DNA of 64,000 nucleotides. Origin: Alteromonas sp. RKMC-009. Its GTDB lineage: Bacteria; Pseudomonadota; Gammaproteobacteria; Enterobacterales; Alteromonadaceae. Of the stretch, positions 1 to 8,333 are shown piece after piece (positions within the stretch are counted from its first letter, which is position 1; every line of letters starts with the position of its first letter). The notes beneath the pieces were generated by a model, which saw only the letters and a program-made list of their open reading frames with translations, did no database searches and was not told the origin of the DNA. The stretch is taken from positions 3,534,001-3,598,000 of the forward strand of contig NZ_CP031010.1 in assembly GCF_003584565.2 (NCBI RefSeq), given 5' to 3'. The position numbers were made by a program, and so were the translations under genes.

Positions 1-28
1 CAGTAAACATTGATAAAGTTTCTTCCAT
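1..28 (-). CDS. possible start of a leftward gene, cut by window edge
   Basis: On the minus strand an ATG at 28-26 is preceded by a good Shine-Dalgarno (AAAGGAAACAG, about 7 bases upstream) and opens a frame reading MEETLSMFT before the window ends. Nine codons are too few to assign a family. The plus strand here has only a short open tail ending at a TAG near 93-98 without a recognisable protein. The call rests only on the start codon and ribosome binding site, so it is tentative. Confidence 0.35.
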
Positions 29-528
29 TTCTGTTTCCTTTGTAAATGCGCGAATCGTTGCACAGTGCGGGGATACGATAGCAATATTGCGGTAGATCAC
101 GCAATGCCACTGGTCTGCTTTCTGCCTTATACAATGGTATAAATTCAGATGATGAAACACTTATAAGCTGACGATAATATTTCTGTCATCGCATCAACGT
201 AAAGTTTGCAGTGCGTGAAAAAACAGCGCGATGAATGCTCGACAACGTGTTTCTTTAACCAACTGATTTTAGTGCTAATAACAAAATTGAATAAATCCGG
301 CATCGGGAAAGGCTGGAAATTCGCGGATTTTAGTCTATATTCAGTCATCACTTTTCGGCTTACAAGTCGTTCAGTGGCAGGAAATACGAACCAGAATACC
401 GGAAGAAAGTGACTTCTTTCGTATGGATTTAACAACATCAGGATCCGATGTTGGATGTAAGACGTAATGACGTATCTGGTTATTTAGCTATCGCCAAGTA
501 CCGGTTTGCTAAACTAAGGGATTTTAAA
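29..528. other. gene-poor region of about 500 bp
   Basis: No convincing gene: the short open frames here (for example 145-438 minus and 206-412 plus) have no family resemblance and no clear ribosome binding site. The stretch is fairly AT-rich and probably holds the promoters of the leftward gene at 28 and of the small ORF at 529. A 21-bp near-palindrome lies at 433-453, with arms CAACATC and GATGTTG around a GGATCC centre; it may be an operator or just a chance hairpin. Confidence 0.4.
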
Positions 529-693
529 ATGTTATTTCTATCTGTTCTTTTTGTGATTGTTCTCTTCATTCTGGGTTTTGCCCTCACCTCTGACAAAGGT
601 AAAAATACTGTTCACGCCCGAAAGAGCGGTGCTGCGACGGATTTAAGTAATATTTCCAAAGAAACCCGTCCGAACAGCGTTCAGGTTAACTAA
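529..693 (+). CDS. small single-pass membrane protein, unknown
   Basis: A 54-residue ORF starting at ATG 529, chosen over an in-frame ATG at 448 because AAGGG sits 8 bases upstream and because the protein then begins directly with its hydrophobic segment (residues 1-20, rich in L, F, V and I). The remaining 34 residues are polar with several K, R, S and T and end with VQVN. The topology suggests an inner-membrane anchor with a short soluble tail. No family recognised. A strong stem-loop follows the stop. It could be a real small membrane protein or a fortuitous ORF; conservation in relatives would decide. Confidence 0.5.
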   Translation: MLFLSVLFVIVLFILGFALTSDKGKNTVHARKSGAATDLSNISKETRPNSVQVN

Positions 694-707
694 ATTCCCC
701 CGCTTAC

Positions 708-737
708 TGCGGTGCAGACATTGCGTCTGCACCCGCA
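708..737 (+). repeat. strong stem-loop between small ORF and rsmE
   Basis: Arms TGCGGTGCAGAC and GTCTGCACCCGCA pair over about 12 bp (one bulged C) with loop ATTGC. No T-run follows, so it is not a canonical Rho-independent terminator; it could stabilise or pause the upstream transcript, and it overlaps the candidate -35 of rsmE. Confidence 0.5.
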
Positions 738-750
738 AACTCGCTATCAT
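721..750 (+). promoter_or_regulatory. candidate sigma-70 promoter of rsmE
   Basis: TTGCGT at 721-726 and TATCAT at 745-750, spacer 18, place a start about 30 bases ahead of the rsmE ATG. The -35 lies in the right arm of the hairpin at 708-737. Read by eye only. Confidence 0.35.
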
Positions 751-787
751 ATAACGCTTATAAAACTGAAGTTATAGTGATATCACC

Positions 788-1516
788 ATGCGAATTCCGC
801 GCCTGTACCACCCCGGTAATATTCCTCTGGACGAAGAGTTCCTGCTTAATGATGACGCTGCACACCACGTAGCCACTGTGCTGCGACTCAAAGCGAACCA
901 TCCCGTCGTGCTGTTTAACGGCGATGGTAATGAGTACAGTGCCCAGATTATCGCAGTGAACCGCAAACAGGTTATCATTGAAGCTGACGCCTGCCTGACT
1001 ATCGGTAAAGAGTCACCTCTTCCCATTCATCTGGGTCAGGGTGTGTCGAAAGGCGACCGCATGGATACTGTTTTACAGAAAAGTGTCGAGCTGGGTGTTA
1101 CTGAAATCACACCGGTACTGACACAACGATGTGCAGTGAAGCTGGATGAAAAGCGCTGGGAAAAGAAAATTCAGCAATGGCAAAAAATTATCACCGGTGC
1201 TTGTGAGCAATGCGGACGTAATGTGGTTCCGGTACTCAATGCGCCGGTAACACTGAATCAATGGCTGGCGAGTCCGACTCAGGCTGTTCGTTTAACATTA
1301 GCCCCGGGCGCAGATTCACCGCTGGTAAAAACGCCCTATTCATCAAAAGGCTATCGTTTGCTTATCGGACCGGAAGGTGGTTTGTCTGAGCAGGAAATTC
1401 ATCAGGCAAATGAAAGCGGCTATACCTCTGTCAGTCTGGGACCGCGCATATTAAGAACAGAAACAGCAGCCCTTGCTGCCATTACTATTCTACAGTCCCA
1501 GCATGGAGACTTATAA
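788..1516 (+). CDS. rsmE: 16S rRNA (uracil-1498-N3)-methyltransferase RsmE
   Basis: A 242-residue SPOUT-class methyltransferase that methylates U1498 of 16S rRNA using S-adenosylmethionine. Visible landmarks are the N-terminal PUA-like part (residues 1-70), the knot motif LIGPEGG at 192-198 and the SAM-binding loop LGPRILRTETA at 217-227, all diagnostic of the family; E. coli RsmE is 243 residues. It begins the rsmE-gshB-yqgE-ruvX neighbourhood common in gammaproteobacteria, here interrupted by a GAF-domain gene. The start ATG follows an AT-rich promoter-like region. Assignment is secure. Confidence 0.95.
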   Translation: MRIPRLYHPGNIPLDEEFLLNDDAAHHVATVLRLKANHPVVLFNGDGNEYSAQIIAVNRKQVIIEADACLTIGKESPLPIHLGQGVSKGDRMDTVLQKSVELGVTEITPVLTQRCAVKLDEKRWEKKIQQWQKIITGACEQCGRNVVPVLNAPVTLNQWLASPTQAVRLTLAPGADSPLVKTPYSSKGYRLLIGPEGGLSEQEIHQANESGYTSVSLGPRILRTETAALAAITILQSQHGDL

Positions 1517-1585
1517 ACGTCATACTTGTTTTGTATGCTAAAACAGGTTAAAAAATAACTAAGCCAGAAAAACAATAAAAAGCTT

Positions 1586-3016
1586 ATGTATCTCGTACAT
1601 TCCGCCGGTAATCCGGCCATCGCCTCCGGCAGGTTGAATTTAGATCAGGTCTACAGTGCCTGCCTTGAACGTATTCTAGACGGTCAGCCTCTGGCGAAGG
1701 TGGTGACCTTCTACTTGCAATTCCTGGAACAGCACACCACCAGTTTCCGTTTTGCAGTCATGCAGGTTGTACCGCAAACCGGCAGCTTATCCCTGTTAGC
1801 CGCCCCTTCTCTGCCTGAGCATTTTATTCGCGCCATTCACGAAATGAAACTGTGTGAAAAGGAAGGCGCTTGCGGGCCGGCGGCCGTAACAGGCCAGCCC
1901 TTTTTCATCGATAATATTGCAGCCCATCCGAACTGGAAGGACTTTTCACCGGAAATGGCAGAAGTCGGGATCACCAGTTGCTGGTCATTCCCGCTGATCC
2001 GTGAAAATAAATGTATCGGGACGCTGGCGGTCACCGGTGGTCAGAAGCAAACTCCGGATCCCCACACCATTGCCCACTATCAGGCCGTGGCGGTAAACCT
2101 GAGCAAAATTTTTGCTTACTGTGATTATCAGCAAGGAAAAAACAGCGCCAACTGGATCTTACAAAAGCAGGTTTCTCAGCAGCAGGAAGAAAATAAGCAT
2201 TTAAAAGAAACCGCTGAAAAACTGGCCCTGAAAATGGCAGAGGCTGAGCATATTCTTACCAGTTGTCCGCTCCCTAAAACCTTCCGCCCCATGGCATCGG
2301 GTTTAATCAAAGAAACAGAAGCGTTACTGGCCGTGGTAAAGACCACATTTTCCTTCCAAAAAGTGATTACCGCTCAGAACAAAAGAAATGTGAGTTTAAA
2401 ACAGCTCTCCCGTAAAGAACTGAATCAATTTTATAATGCATTAAACCGCTCAACCGGAGCCGGTTCAGACATGCTTGGCGAAGCGGTTCGCAGACTGGAT
2501 GAATTATCCGGTTACATCAGCCTTATCACTCACAATCCGGTAAAGCAGATTTCACTGGCGAAAGCCACCGGCACCATGCTTTCTGTCATAGCCAGCACAG
2601 CAAAGCATATCGATATTAAAGCCTGTATCGACATAGACCCTGATTGTACTTCCACCATTGCTGCCGGCACGTTTACACAAATACTCAACGAACTGATTTT
2701 AAACGTGTGCCACCACAGCTACCCCAACCGTAACGAAGGAAAAATCTGGCTTTCCGCATCAAAAACAAGCAATGGCACTTACCCGATGATCAGGTACATT
2801 GTTGAAGATGAAGGACAGGCCATTCCGCGCACTACGATTCACAATGCCATGCGGCCGGCAGCAGCCACTCTGCTCAGACGGCATTCGGCACCGGGTGGTC
2901 TGGCATTGTGCTATCAACAAATTACCGCGGGTCTTGGCGGAACCATGCAAATCGTGCAGCGCCAGTCAGGCGGCAATAAAATAATCTTCACTTTTCCGGA
3001 ACAAACCGCCGGCTAA
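1586..3016 (+). CDS. GAF-domain protein with degenerate histidine-kinase-like ATPase domain
   Basis: 476 residues. Residues about 20-180 look like a GAF sensory domain (pattern GACGPAA at 94-100, SCWSFPL at 131-137, GTLAV). A charged, probably coiled-coil helix follows (190-225), then a helical region and a HATPase_c-like end: N-box ILNELILNVCHHSYPN (366-381), a G1-like VEDEGQAI (406-413) where DxGxG would be expected, and a G2-like SAPGGLALCYQQI. I see no H-E/D-xRTP phosphoacceptor in the dimerisation region, so it may bind ATP without classical autophosphorylation, or signal by another route. No response regulator is adjacent. It sits between rsmE and gshB on the same strand with about 70 and 100 bp gaps. 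Function unknown. Confidence 0.7.
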   Translation: MYLVHSAGNPAIASGRLNLDQVYSACLERILDGQPLAKVVTFYLQFLEQHTTSFRFAVMQVVPQTGSLSLLAAPSLPEHFIRAIHEMKLCEKEGACGPAAVTGQPFFIDNIAAHPNWKDFSPEMAEVGITSCWSFPLIRENKCIGTLAVTGGQKQTPDPHTIAHYQAVAVNLSKIFAYCDYQQGKNSANWILQKQVSQQQEENKHLKETAEKLALKMAEAEHILTSCPLPKTFRPMASGLIKETEALLAVVKTTFSFQKVITAQNKRNVSLKQLSRKELNQFYNALNRSTGAGSDMLGEAVRRLDELSGYISLITHNPVKQISLAKATGTMLSVIASTAKHIDIKACIDIDPDCTSTIAAGTFTQILNELILNVCHHSYPNRNEGKIWLSASKTSNGTYPMIRYIVEDEGQAIPRTTIHNAMRPAAATLLRRHSAPGGLALCYQQITAGLGGTMQIVQRQSGGNKIIFTFPEQTAG

Positions 3017-3118
3017 CGCTGTGTAGCACGATGATTACCTGCGAAAAGGTGTTGATTTTAGCAATATCAACGCCATAGTAGAGGTATTACCCCGTTTACA
3101 TAAAAAGAGAATCACCCG

Positions 3119-4075
3119 ATGAGCTATTCAGTCGGCTTTGTGATGGACCCTATCTCGTCTGTCAAACCCCATAAAGACACCAGCTTTGCCATGATGCTGG
3201 AAGCGCAGAAACGCGGCGCGACCCTGTTATACATGGAAATGAGCGATCTTTATCTGGATAACGGCAAGCCAATGGCCTCCGTGCGTAAAGTTACCGTACG
3301 GGACCAGGCACAGGATTTCTATTCATTGTCGCCTCGGGAGACCATGGCACTGGCAGAGATCAATGTGCTGATGATGAGAAAAGACCCGCCCTTTGACAGT
3401 GAATTTCTGTATGCCACACAAATGCTGTCTTTAGCGGAAGCCGGAGGCGCGCTGGTAGTCAACAATCCTCAGGCGCTGCGGGATTACAATGAAAAGTTAT
3501 TTACCTCCTGGTTCCCGGATTTAATTCCGGCAACACGGGTAACCCGCAATCCTCAGTTGGTAAGAGATTTCCACGCAGAACATCAGGATATTATTTGTAA
3601 GCCGCTGGACGGCATGGGCGGCGCATCGATTTTCAGGGTAAAACCCGATGGTAATAACCTCGGCGTCATCATTGAGACCCTGACCAAAAACGGGACTCAA
3701 CAGATGATGGTGCAGGAATATCTGCCGGCCATTAAAGAGGGTGACAAACGGGTTCTGATCGTAGATGGTGAAGTGATGCCCTATTGTCTGGCGCGCTTAC
3801 CCACGAAGGGAGAAACCCGGGGTAATCTGGCAGCCGGCGGTACCGGCCGTCCACAGGCAGTCAGTGAGTCTGATAAAGCACTGGCGAATGCGATTGCGCC
3901 GGTACTGAAAGAGCACCGTATTTTGTTTGTTGGTCTGGATGTAATTGGCGATCGTATTACAGAAATAAATATCACCAGCCCCACCTGTGTCCGTGAAATT
4001 GAGGCCCATTTCGATTTCAGTATTATGGGTAAATTGTTTGATGCCATAGAAACTAAACTGGCAGCTTTGAGGTAA
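3119..4075 (+). CDS. gshB: glutathione synthetase
   Basis: ATP-grasp ligase joining gamma-glutamylcysteine and glycine to make glutathione in the cytoplasm. At 318 residues it matches the E. coli enzyme (316). Family marks: N-terminal FVMDPISSVKPHKDTSFAM, ATP-binding KPLDGMGGASIF (161-172), RGNLAAGG (234-241) and the metal/ATP segment EINITSPTCVREIE (282-295). ATG start has GAGAATCACCC upstream. yqgE begins 6 bases after the stop, so the two are very likely co-transcribed. Confidence 0.97.
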   Translation: MSYSVGFVMDPISSVKPHKDTSFAMMLEAQKRGATLLYMEMSDLYLDNGKPMASVRKVTVRDQAQDFYSLSPRETMALAEINVLMMRKDPPFDSEFLYATQMLSLAEAGGALVVNNPQALRDYNEKLFTSWFPDLIPATRVTRNPQLVRDFHAEHQDIICKPLDGMGGASIFRVKPDGNNLGVIIETLTKNGTQQMMVQEYLPAIKEGDKRVLIVDGEVMPYCLARLPTKGETRGNLAAGGTGRPQAVSESDKALANAIAPVLKEHRILFVGLDVIGDRITEINITSPTCVREIEAHFDFSIMGKLFDAIETKLAALR

Positions 4076-4081
4076 CGTTGA

Positions 4082-4648
4082 ATGACAGAACTGAAGTCCT
4101 TGCAAAATCACTTTCTGATCGCAATGCCGTCACTGGAAGACCCTTACTTTTCGCGGTCTATCACATACATTTGCGAACATAACAGTGAAGGCGCAATGGG
4201 TATTGTGATCAATCAGCCATCGAACATGAATCTGAAAGAACTGCTTGAGCAAACTGATAAAGACACGGAATTTGCTGACAGTACGTCAGAGCATATTGTG
4301 CTGGCCGGTGGTCCGGTCAGTCAGGAGCGCGGTTTCGTGCTCCACTCTGATGACGGCGACTGGAGTTCCAGTTTGAAAATGGCACCGGGTGTCGTTGTGA
4401 CCACCTCAAAGGATATTCTCTCTGCCATCGGTCACAGCGAGGGCCCTGAGCATGCGATCATCGCGCTGGGCTATGCGGGATGGGAAGCCGGGCAGCTTGA
4501 GAAGGAAATGCAGGAAAATGCCTGGCTGACGGTGGAAGCCGACACAGACATTCTGTTTAATACGCCCGTTCATAAGAAGTGGCAGTCTGCCGTGAAGAAA
4601 CTCGGTGTAGACGTATGGCAGCTCACGCCGCAGGTTGGCCACGCCTGA
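4082..4648 (+). CDS. yqgE: UPF0301 / AlgH family protein YqgE
   Basis: 188 residues of the YqgE/AlgH family, recognisable from [14 protein letters not shown] start ([39 protein letters not shown] region), [15 protein letters not shown] and the [20 protein letters not shown] stretch. The biochemical role is not settled; AlgH in Pseudomonas was named from alginate regulation. Its fixed position between gshB and ruvX is conserved in many gammaproteobacteria, and here spacing to both is a few bases, indicating one operon. Confidence 0.93.
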   Translation: MTELKSLQNHFLIAMPSLEDPYFSRSITYICEHNSEGAMGIVINQPSNMNLKELLEQTDKDTEFADSTSEHIVLAGGPVSQERGFVLHSDDGDWSSSLKMAPGVVVTTSKDILSAIGHSEGPEHAIIALGYAGWEAGQLEKEMQENAWLTVEADTDILFNTPVHKKWQSAVKKLGVDVWQLTPQVGHA

Positions 4649-4649
4649 T

Positions 4650-5066
4650 ATGAGCCGGACTGTATTAAGCTTTGATTTTGGCACAAAAAGTATTGGCGTA
4701 GCTGTTGGTCAGGAGATAACCGGTACAGCCTCCCCTCTTGCCGCCCTGAAAGCGCAGGATGGTGTACCGGACTGGGAAAAGGTAAAAAGGATCTATGATG
4801 AATGGCAACCGGATCTCGTCATTGTCGGGCTGCCGTTGAATATGGACGGTACTGAACAACCGGTGACGCAACTGGCCAAACGCTTTGCCAACCGTCTTCA
4901 CGGCCGCTTTAATGTAAAAGTGGAGACCTGGGATGAACGGTTGTCTACGGCGGATGCCAAAGCCATGTTATTTGAATTGGGTGGCTACAAGAAACTGACT
5001 AAAGATAAAGTCGACAGCGTTTCAGCCTGCGTGATTTTTACCAGTTGGGCAGAAAATCAGTACTGA
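4650..5066 (+). CDS. ruvX: RuvX/YqgF Holliday-junction resolvase-like nuclease
   Basis: 138 residues if started at ATG 4650, one base after the yqgE stop; a TTG at 4635 in frame would add MATPD and overlap yqgE. I prefer the ATG because family members begin a few residues before the first strand ([20 protein letters not shown]). RNase-H fold with [12 protein letters not shown] (first catalytic Asp), GLPLNMDGT and [10 protein letters not shown] (acidic residues), and a final D in VDSVSA. Known roles of the family are pre-16S rRNA 5' end maturation and junction resolution. Last gene of the gshB operon; the following genes are convergent. Confidence 0.93.
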   Translation: MSRTVLSFDFGTKSIGVAVGQEITGTASPLAALKAQDGVPDWEKVKRIYDEWQPDLVIVGLPLNMDGTEQPVTQLAKRFANRLHGRFNVKVETWDERLSTADAKAMLFELGGYKKLTKDKVDSVSACVIFTSWAENQY

Positions 5067-5075
5067 GAAAGCCGG

Positions 5076-5396
5076 TCAGAAAGCCGGCTCTGCTTTCACA
5101 GCCTGACATTGCCAGCACAATGAAAAGTGCCCTTCGTTCTCTTCCCCGCAATGGCTACACTGCCAGTTCTCCCCTTTGTTACTATCCGGGGTAAGTGCAT
5201 CAACGATTCCCTTCGCTTTGCCGAACCACTGCTCATCAAGCAACCACAATTCCATTTGTGTTTCCTGCCAGGGTAGTTCGCCCACCGCACCACCGGCATA
5301 CTCATTTTTTACCAGGTAAGGAATACGGGCGACATCCAGTTCAGAGCGAACCTGCTGAACCAGAAAACGGTCGTCATGACCAAATAACTTCAGCAT
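5076..5396 (-). CDS. DUF2007 protein with C-terminal zinc ribbon
   Basis: 106 residues. The first 70 match the DUF2007 'putative prokaryotic signal transducing protein' type: short alpha/beta domain with ELDVARIPYLVKNEYAGGAVGELPW and a D/E-rich WLLDEQW segment. Residues 80-98 form a probable zinc ribbon, CSHCGEENEGHFSLCWQC (two CxxC pairs). The domain occurs near many pilus and cell-surface genes without a defined function. It ends about 10 bases beyond the convergent ruvX stop and its start lies 8 bases downstream of pilU, suggesting that it is the last gene of a pilT-pilU-DUF2007 unit. Confidence 0.8.
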   Translation of the reverse strand: MLKLFGHDDRFLVQQVRSELDVARIPYLVKNEYAGGAVGELPWQETQMELWLLDEQWFGKAKGIVDALTPDSNKGENWQCSHCGEENEGHFSLCWQCQAVKAEPAF

Positions 5397-5404
5397 CGGA
5401 AGAA

Positions 5405-6520
5405 TCAGTCATCCATATCGATGGACACGCCGGACAAAGAACCCAGTTCATTGCCTTCACTGCTGTCCAGTTTGATCATCAGACGTAAATCATTCGGTGA
5501 ATCGGCATGGTGAATGGCCTGGTCATAGGTAATCCGGTCTTCTTTAAACAATTCATACAGCGCCATATCAAATGTCTGCATGCCCATTTCTTTGCCTTTC
5601 TTCATGGCATCTTTCAACTCACCGGTACGGTTTGTCTGAATAAGATCAGCCACAAACGGGGAATTAAGCAGAATCTCAATGGCAGCTACCCGGCCTTTGC
5701 CGTCTTTTTTCGGCACCAGTTGCTGGGCAACGATGGCCCTGAGGTTCAAACTCAGATCGAACAGCAGCTTGTTATGCATTTCTTTAGGTGCAAGGTGCAT
5801 GATGCGCTCTATCGCCTGGTTAGCGTTATTGGCGTGCAGAGTCGCGACACACAGGTGGCCGGTATCAGCAAATGACATGGCATATTCCATGGTTTCCATG
5901 GAGCGGATTTCGCCCAGCAGGATCACATCGGGCGCCTGACGCAGAGAGCTTTTCAATGCGTCATCAAAACTCATGGTATCAATGCCCACTTCACGTTGGG
6001 TAACCACACAGGAACCGTGCCGGTGAATAAACTCGATGGGATCTTCAATAGTAAGAATATGCCCTTTGGAATTGTGATTGCGGTGGTCTATCAGGGCCGC
6101 CAGCGAGGTAGACTTACCGGTACCGGTAGCTCCCACCATCAGCACCAGACCACGCTTGCTCATGATAATGTCTTTAAGCACCGCAGGCAGTCCCAGTTCA
6201 TCCACTTTAGGAATTTCTGTGACAATCCGGCGGGCGACCATACCAATGGAGTCCCGTTGCCAGAATGCGCTGCAACGAAAACGTCCTACATTTGTAATAC
6301 CAACTGCAAAGTTACTTTCTTTCAGTTCATTAAGTTCGCGGATGTAACGTTCTTCCATCACACTCTGAACCAGTTCCTTGGCCTGAAACTGAGATAACGG
6401 CTCATCGCCTAACGGGGTCAGTTGCCCGTCTATTTTGGCACTGACAGGGAAACCTACGGTAATAAAAATATCCGAAGCCCCGAGTTCTGTCGCTTTCTCA
6501 AAATACCCCTGCAGTTTCAC
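5405..6520 (-). CDS. pilU: type IV pilus retraction ATPase PilU
   Basis: 371-residue hexameric secretion ATPase of the PilT subfamily. Walker A GATGTGKST at 130-138, Walker B region VILLGEIRSMETM, His-box TLHANNANQAIERI. The C-terminal tail after residue 340 is acidic and ends with DMDD, as in PilU rather than PilT. PilU works with PilT to depolymerise pili and gives extra force. It is 10 bases downstream of pilT, so the pair forms one operon. The rest of the pilus machinery is not in the window. Confidence 0.95.
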   Translation of the reverse strand: MKLQGYFEKATELGASDIFITVGFPVSAKIDGQLTPLGDEPLSQFQAKELVQSVMEERYIRELNELKESNFAVGITNVGRFRCSAFWQRDSIGMVARRIVTEIPKVDELGLPAVLKDIIMSKRGLVLMVGATGTGKSTSLAALIDHRNHNSKGHILTIEDPIEFIHRHGSCVVTQREVGIDTMSFDDALKSSLRQAPDVILLGEIRSMETMEYAMSFADTGHLCVATLHANNANQAIERIMHLAPKEMHNKLLFDLSLNLRAIVAQQLVPKKDGKGRVAAIEILLNSPFVADLIQTNRTGELKDAMKKGKEMGMQTFDMALYELFKEDRITYDQAIHHADSPNDLRLMIKLDSSEGNELGSLSGVSIDMDD

Positions 6521-6530
6521 CCTTTATCTC

Positions 6531-7568
6531 CTACATCATTTTATTTTTATCGGTGGATTTCGCCGCTGCATCCTGATGGCTCACGACGCCTAATGCAACC
6601 AGTTTTTGCAGTGCCTGATCCATGGTTTGCATACCATGCGCCTGACCGGTCTGGATAACCGAATACATCTGAGGCACTTTGTCTTCACGGATAAGGTTGC
6701 GGATTGCCGGTATGCCCACCATGATCTCATGTGCCGCTACCCGGCCACCGCCGACTTTTTTCATCAGGGTTTGCGAAATAACTGCCCGCAATGATTCTGA
6801 CAACATGGAGCGGATCATTGCTTTTTCTTCCGCCGGGAAAACATCAATAATACGGTCGATGGTTTTCGGCGCTGAGTTGGTGTGCAACGTACCAAATACC
6901 AAGTGACCGGTTTCCGCCGCAGTCATCGCAAGACGGATGGTTTCCAGGTCCCGTAACTCACCCACCAGCACCACGTCGGGATCTTCACGAAGCGCCGAAC
7001 GTAACGCGTTGGAAAAGCTGTGTGTATCGCGGTGCACTTCACGCTGGTTCAGAACACTCATCTTGTTTTCATGAACAAATTCAATGGGATCTTCAATGGT
7101 AAGAATGTGGTCCCGCTTGGTGTTATTGATGTGATCAATCATGGCTGCCAGCGTGGTACTTTTACCCGAACCTGTCGCACCGGTCACCAGAACAAGGCCG
7201 GTAGGCTGGTCAATCAGGTCACGGAAAATGGGCGGGGCAGCAATATCATCCAGTGATAATACTTTACTGGGGATGGTACGAAGCACCGCAGCAGCACCAC
7301 GATTCTGTACAAAGGCGTTAACACGGAAACGGGATAAATCCTTTACTTCAAAGGAAAAGTCAACTTCCAGATTCTCTTCATATTCCTTGCGCTGCTTGTC
7401 ATTCATGATTTCATAAATGAGCGAATGTACCTGCTTGTGATCAAGCTCAGGGATATTCAGTCTGCGCATTTCCCCGTCGACACGAATAATCGGCGGCAGT
7501 CCTGCCGACAAGTGCAAATCGGAAGCTTTATTTTTAACACTGAAAGCCAAAAGTTCGGTAATATCCAC
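6531..7568 (-). CDS. pilT: type IV pilus twitching motility ATPase PilT
   Basis: I place the start at a GTG (7568-7566) with GGAGA 8 bases upstream; this gives 345 residues beginning MDITELLAFSVKNKASDLHLSAG, the length and N-terminus usual for PilT. The longer open frame to 7727 would add 53 residues without homology and lie antisense over yggS. Walker A GATGSGKST (130-138), Walker B VLVGELRD (200-207), TLHTNSA, and the AIRNLIRE motif (288-295) needed for retraction are all present. It powers pilus retraction at the inner membrane. Upstream, yggS starts only 28 bases away on the other strand. Confidence 0.96.
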   Translation of the reverse strand: MDITELLAFSVKNKASDLHLSAGLPPIIRVDGEMRRLNIPELDHKQVHSLIYEIMNDKQRKEYEENLEVDFSFEVKDLSRFRVNAFVQNRGAAAVLRTIPSKVLSLDDIAAPPIFRDLIDQPTGLVLVTGATGSGKSTTLAAMIDHINNTKRDHILTIEDPIEFVHENKMSVLNQREVHRDTHSFSNALRSALREDPDVVLVGELRDLETIRLAMTAAETGHLVFGTLHTNSAPKTIDRIIDVFPAEEKAMIRSMLSESLRAVISQTLMKKVGGGRVAAHEIMVGIPAIRNLIREDKVPQMYSVIQTGQAHGMQTMDQALQKLVALGVVSHQDAAAKSTDKNKMM

Positions 7569-7596
7569 AACCACGTCTCCAAACACCAGATGATTA

Positions 7597-8283
7597 ATGC
7601 AAACAATAGCAGAACGACTGAAATCCGCCCAATCGCGAATCGAACAAGCTACTGCCAATGCGCATCGTCCTCCAAAATCCGTGCAATTACTAGCGGTCAG
7701 CAAGACTAAACCGGTATCTGATATCAACCTGGCGTATGAAGCGGGACAACGTTTGTTTGGTGAGAATTACGTACAGGAAGGCGTTGAAAAGATTCAGCAT
7801 CTGTCTGCGCTCACTGATATTGAATGGCATATGATTGGCCCGCTGCAATCGAATAAAACCAAAGTCGTTGCAGAGCATTTTGACTGGGTGCAGTCAGTGG
7901 ACAGAGAAAAGATTGCCCGCCGGCTGAACGACCAGCGACCTTCTGACATGCCGCCACTGAATGTGTGCATACAGCTTAATATCGATGATGAAGACAGTAA
8001 ATCAGGCATTCAGATCAATGCACTGCCAGCCCTGATTGATACTATCATCGGGTTGCCCAACCTGAAATTGCGGGGGCTGATGGCGATACCAAAAGCCTCT
8101 CCGGACGAGGAAGAACAGGCGCAAACACTGACCACGCTGGCTGAATTATTCGCGGAATATCAACAAAAGCTGAGCGATTTTGATACCCTGTCCGTAGGAA
8201 TGAGCAGCGATCTCGAAGCCGCCATTGAACACGGCTCTACCATGGTCAGAGTAGGCAGCGCTATTTTTGGTGCGCGTAGCTGA
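7597..8283 (+). CDS. yggS: YggS family PLP homeostasis protein
   Basis: 228 residues, monomeric alanine-racemase-like barrel that binds pyridoxal phosphate through Lys36 in LLAVSKTKP. Other family marks are FGENYVQE, EWHMIGPLQSNK, LRGLMAIP and LSVGMSSDLEAAIEHGSTMVRVGSAIFG. The protein is a PLP reservoir affecting amino-acid and vitamin B6 balance; no catalytic reaction is established. It starts divergently from pilT with just 28 bases between start codons and leads the yggS-proC-yggT cluster found in most gammaproteobacteria. Confidence 0.95.
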   Translation: MQTIAERLKSAQSRIEQATANAHRPPKSVQLLAVSKTKPVSDINLAYEAGQRLFGENYVQEGVEKIQHLSALTDIEWHMIGPLQSNKTKVVAEHFDWVQSVDREKIARRLNDQRPSDMPPLNVCIQLNIDDEDSKSGIQINALPALIDTIIGLPNLKLRGLMAIPKASPDEEEQAQTLTTLAELFAEYQQKLSDFDTLSVGMSSDLEAAIEHGSTMVRVGSAIFGARS

Positions 8284-8333
8284 TTGACCGGTTCGCTATT
8301 CACGAGTTTTAAACGCAATACATAAGGGTTTTC

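Noticed and set aside
145..438. 97-residue minus-strand ORF near the left edge
   Set aside because: Composition looks random, no ribosome site, no domain.
7569..7727. 53-residue N-terminal extension of PilT
   Set aside because: No PilT homology, antisense to yggS, and the GTG at 7568 has the ribosome site and the usual N-terminus.
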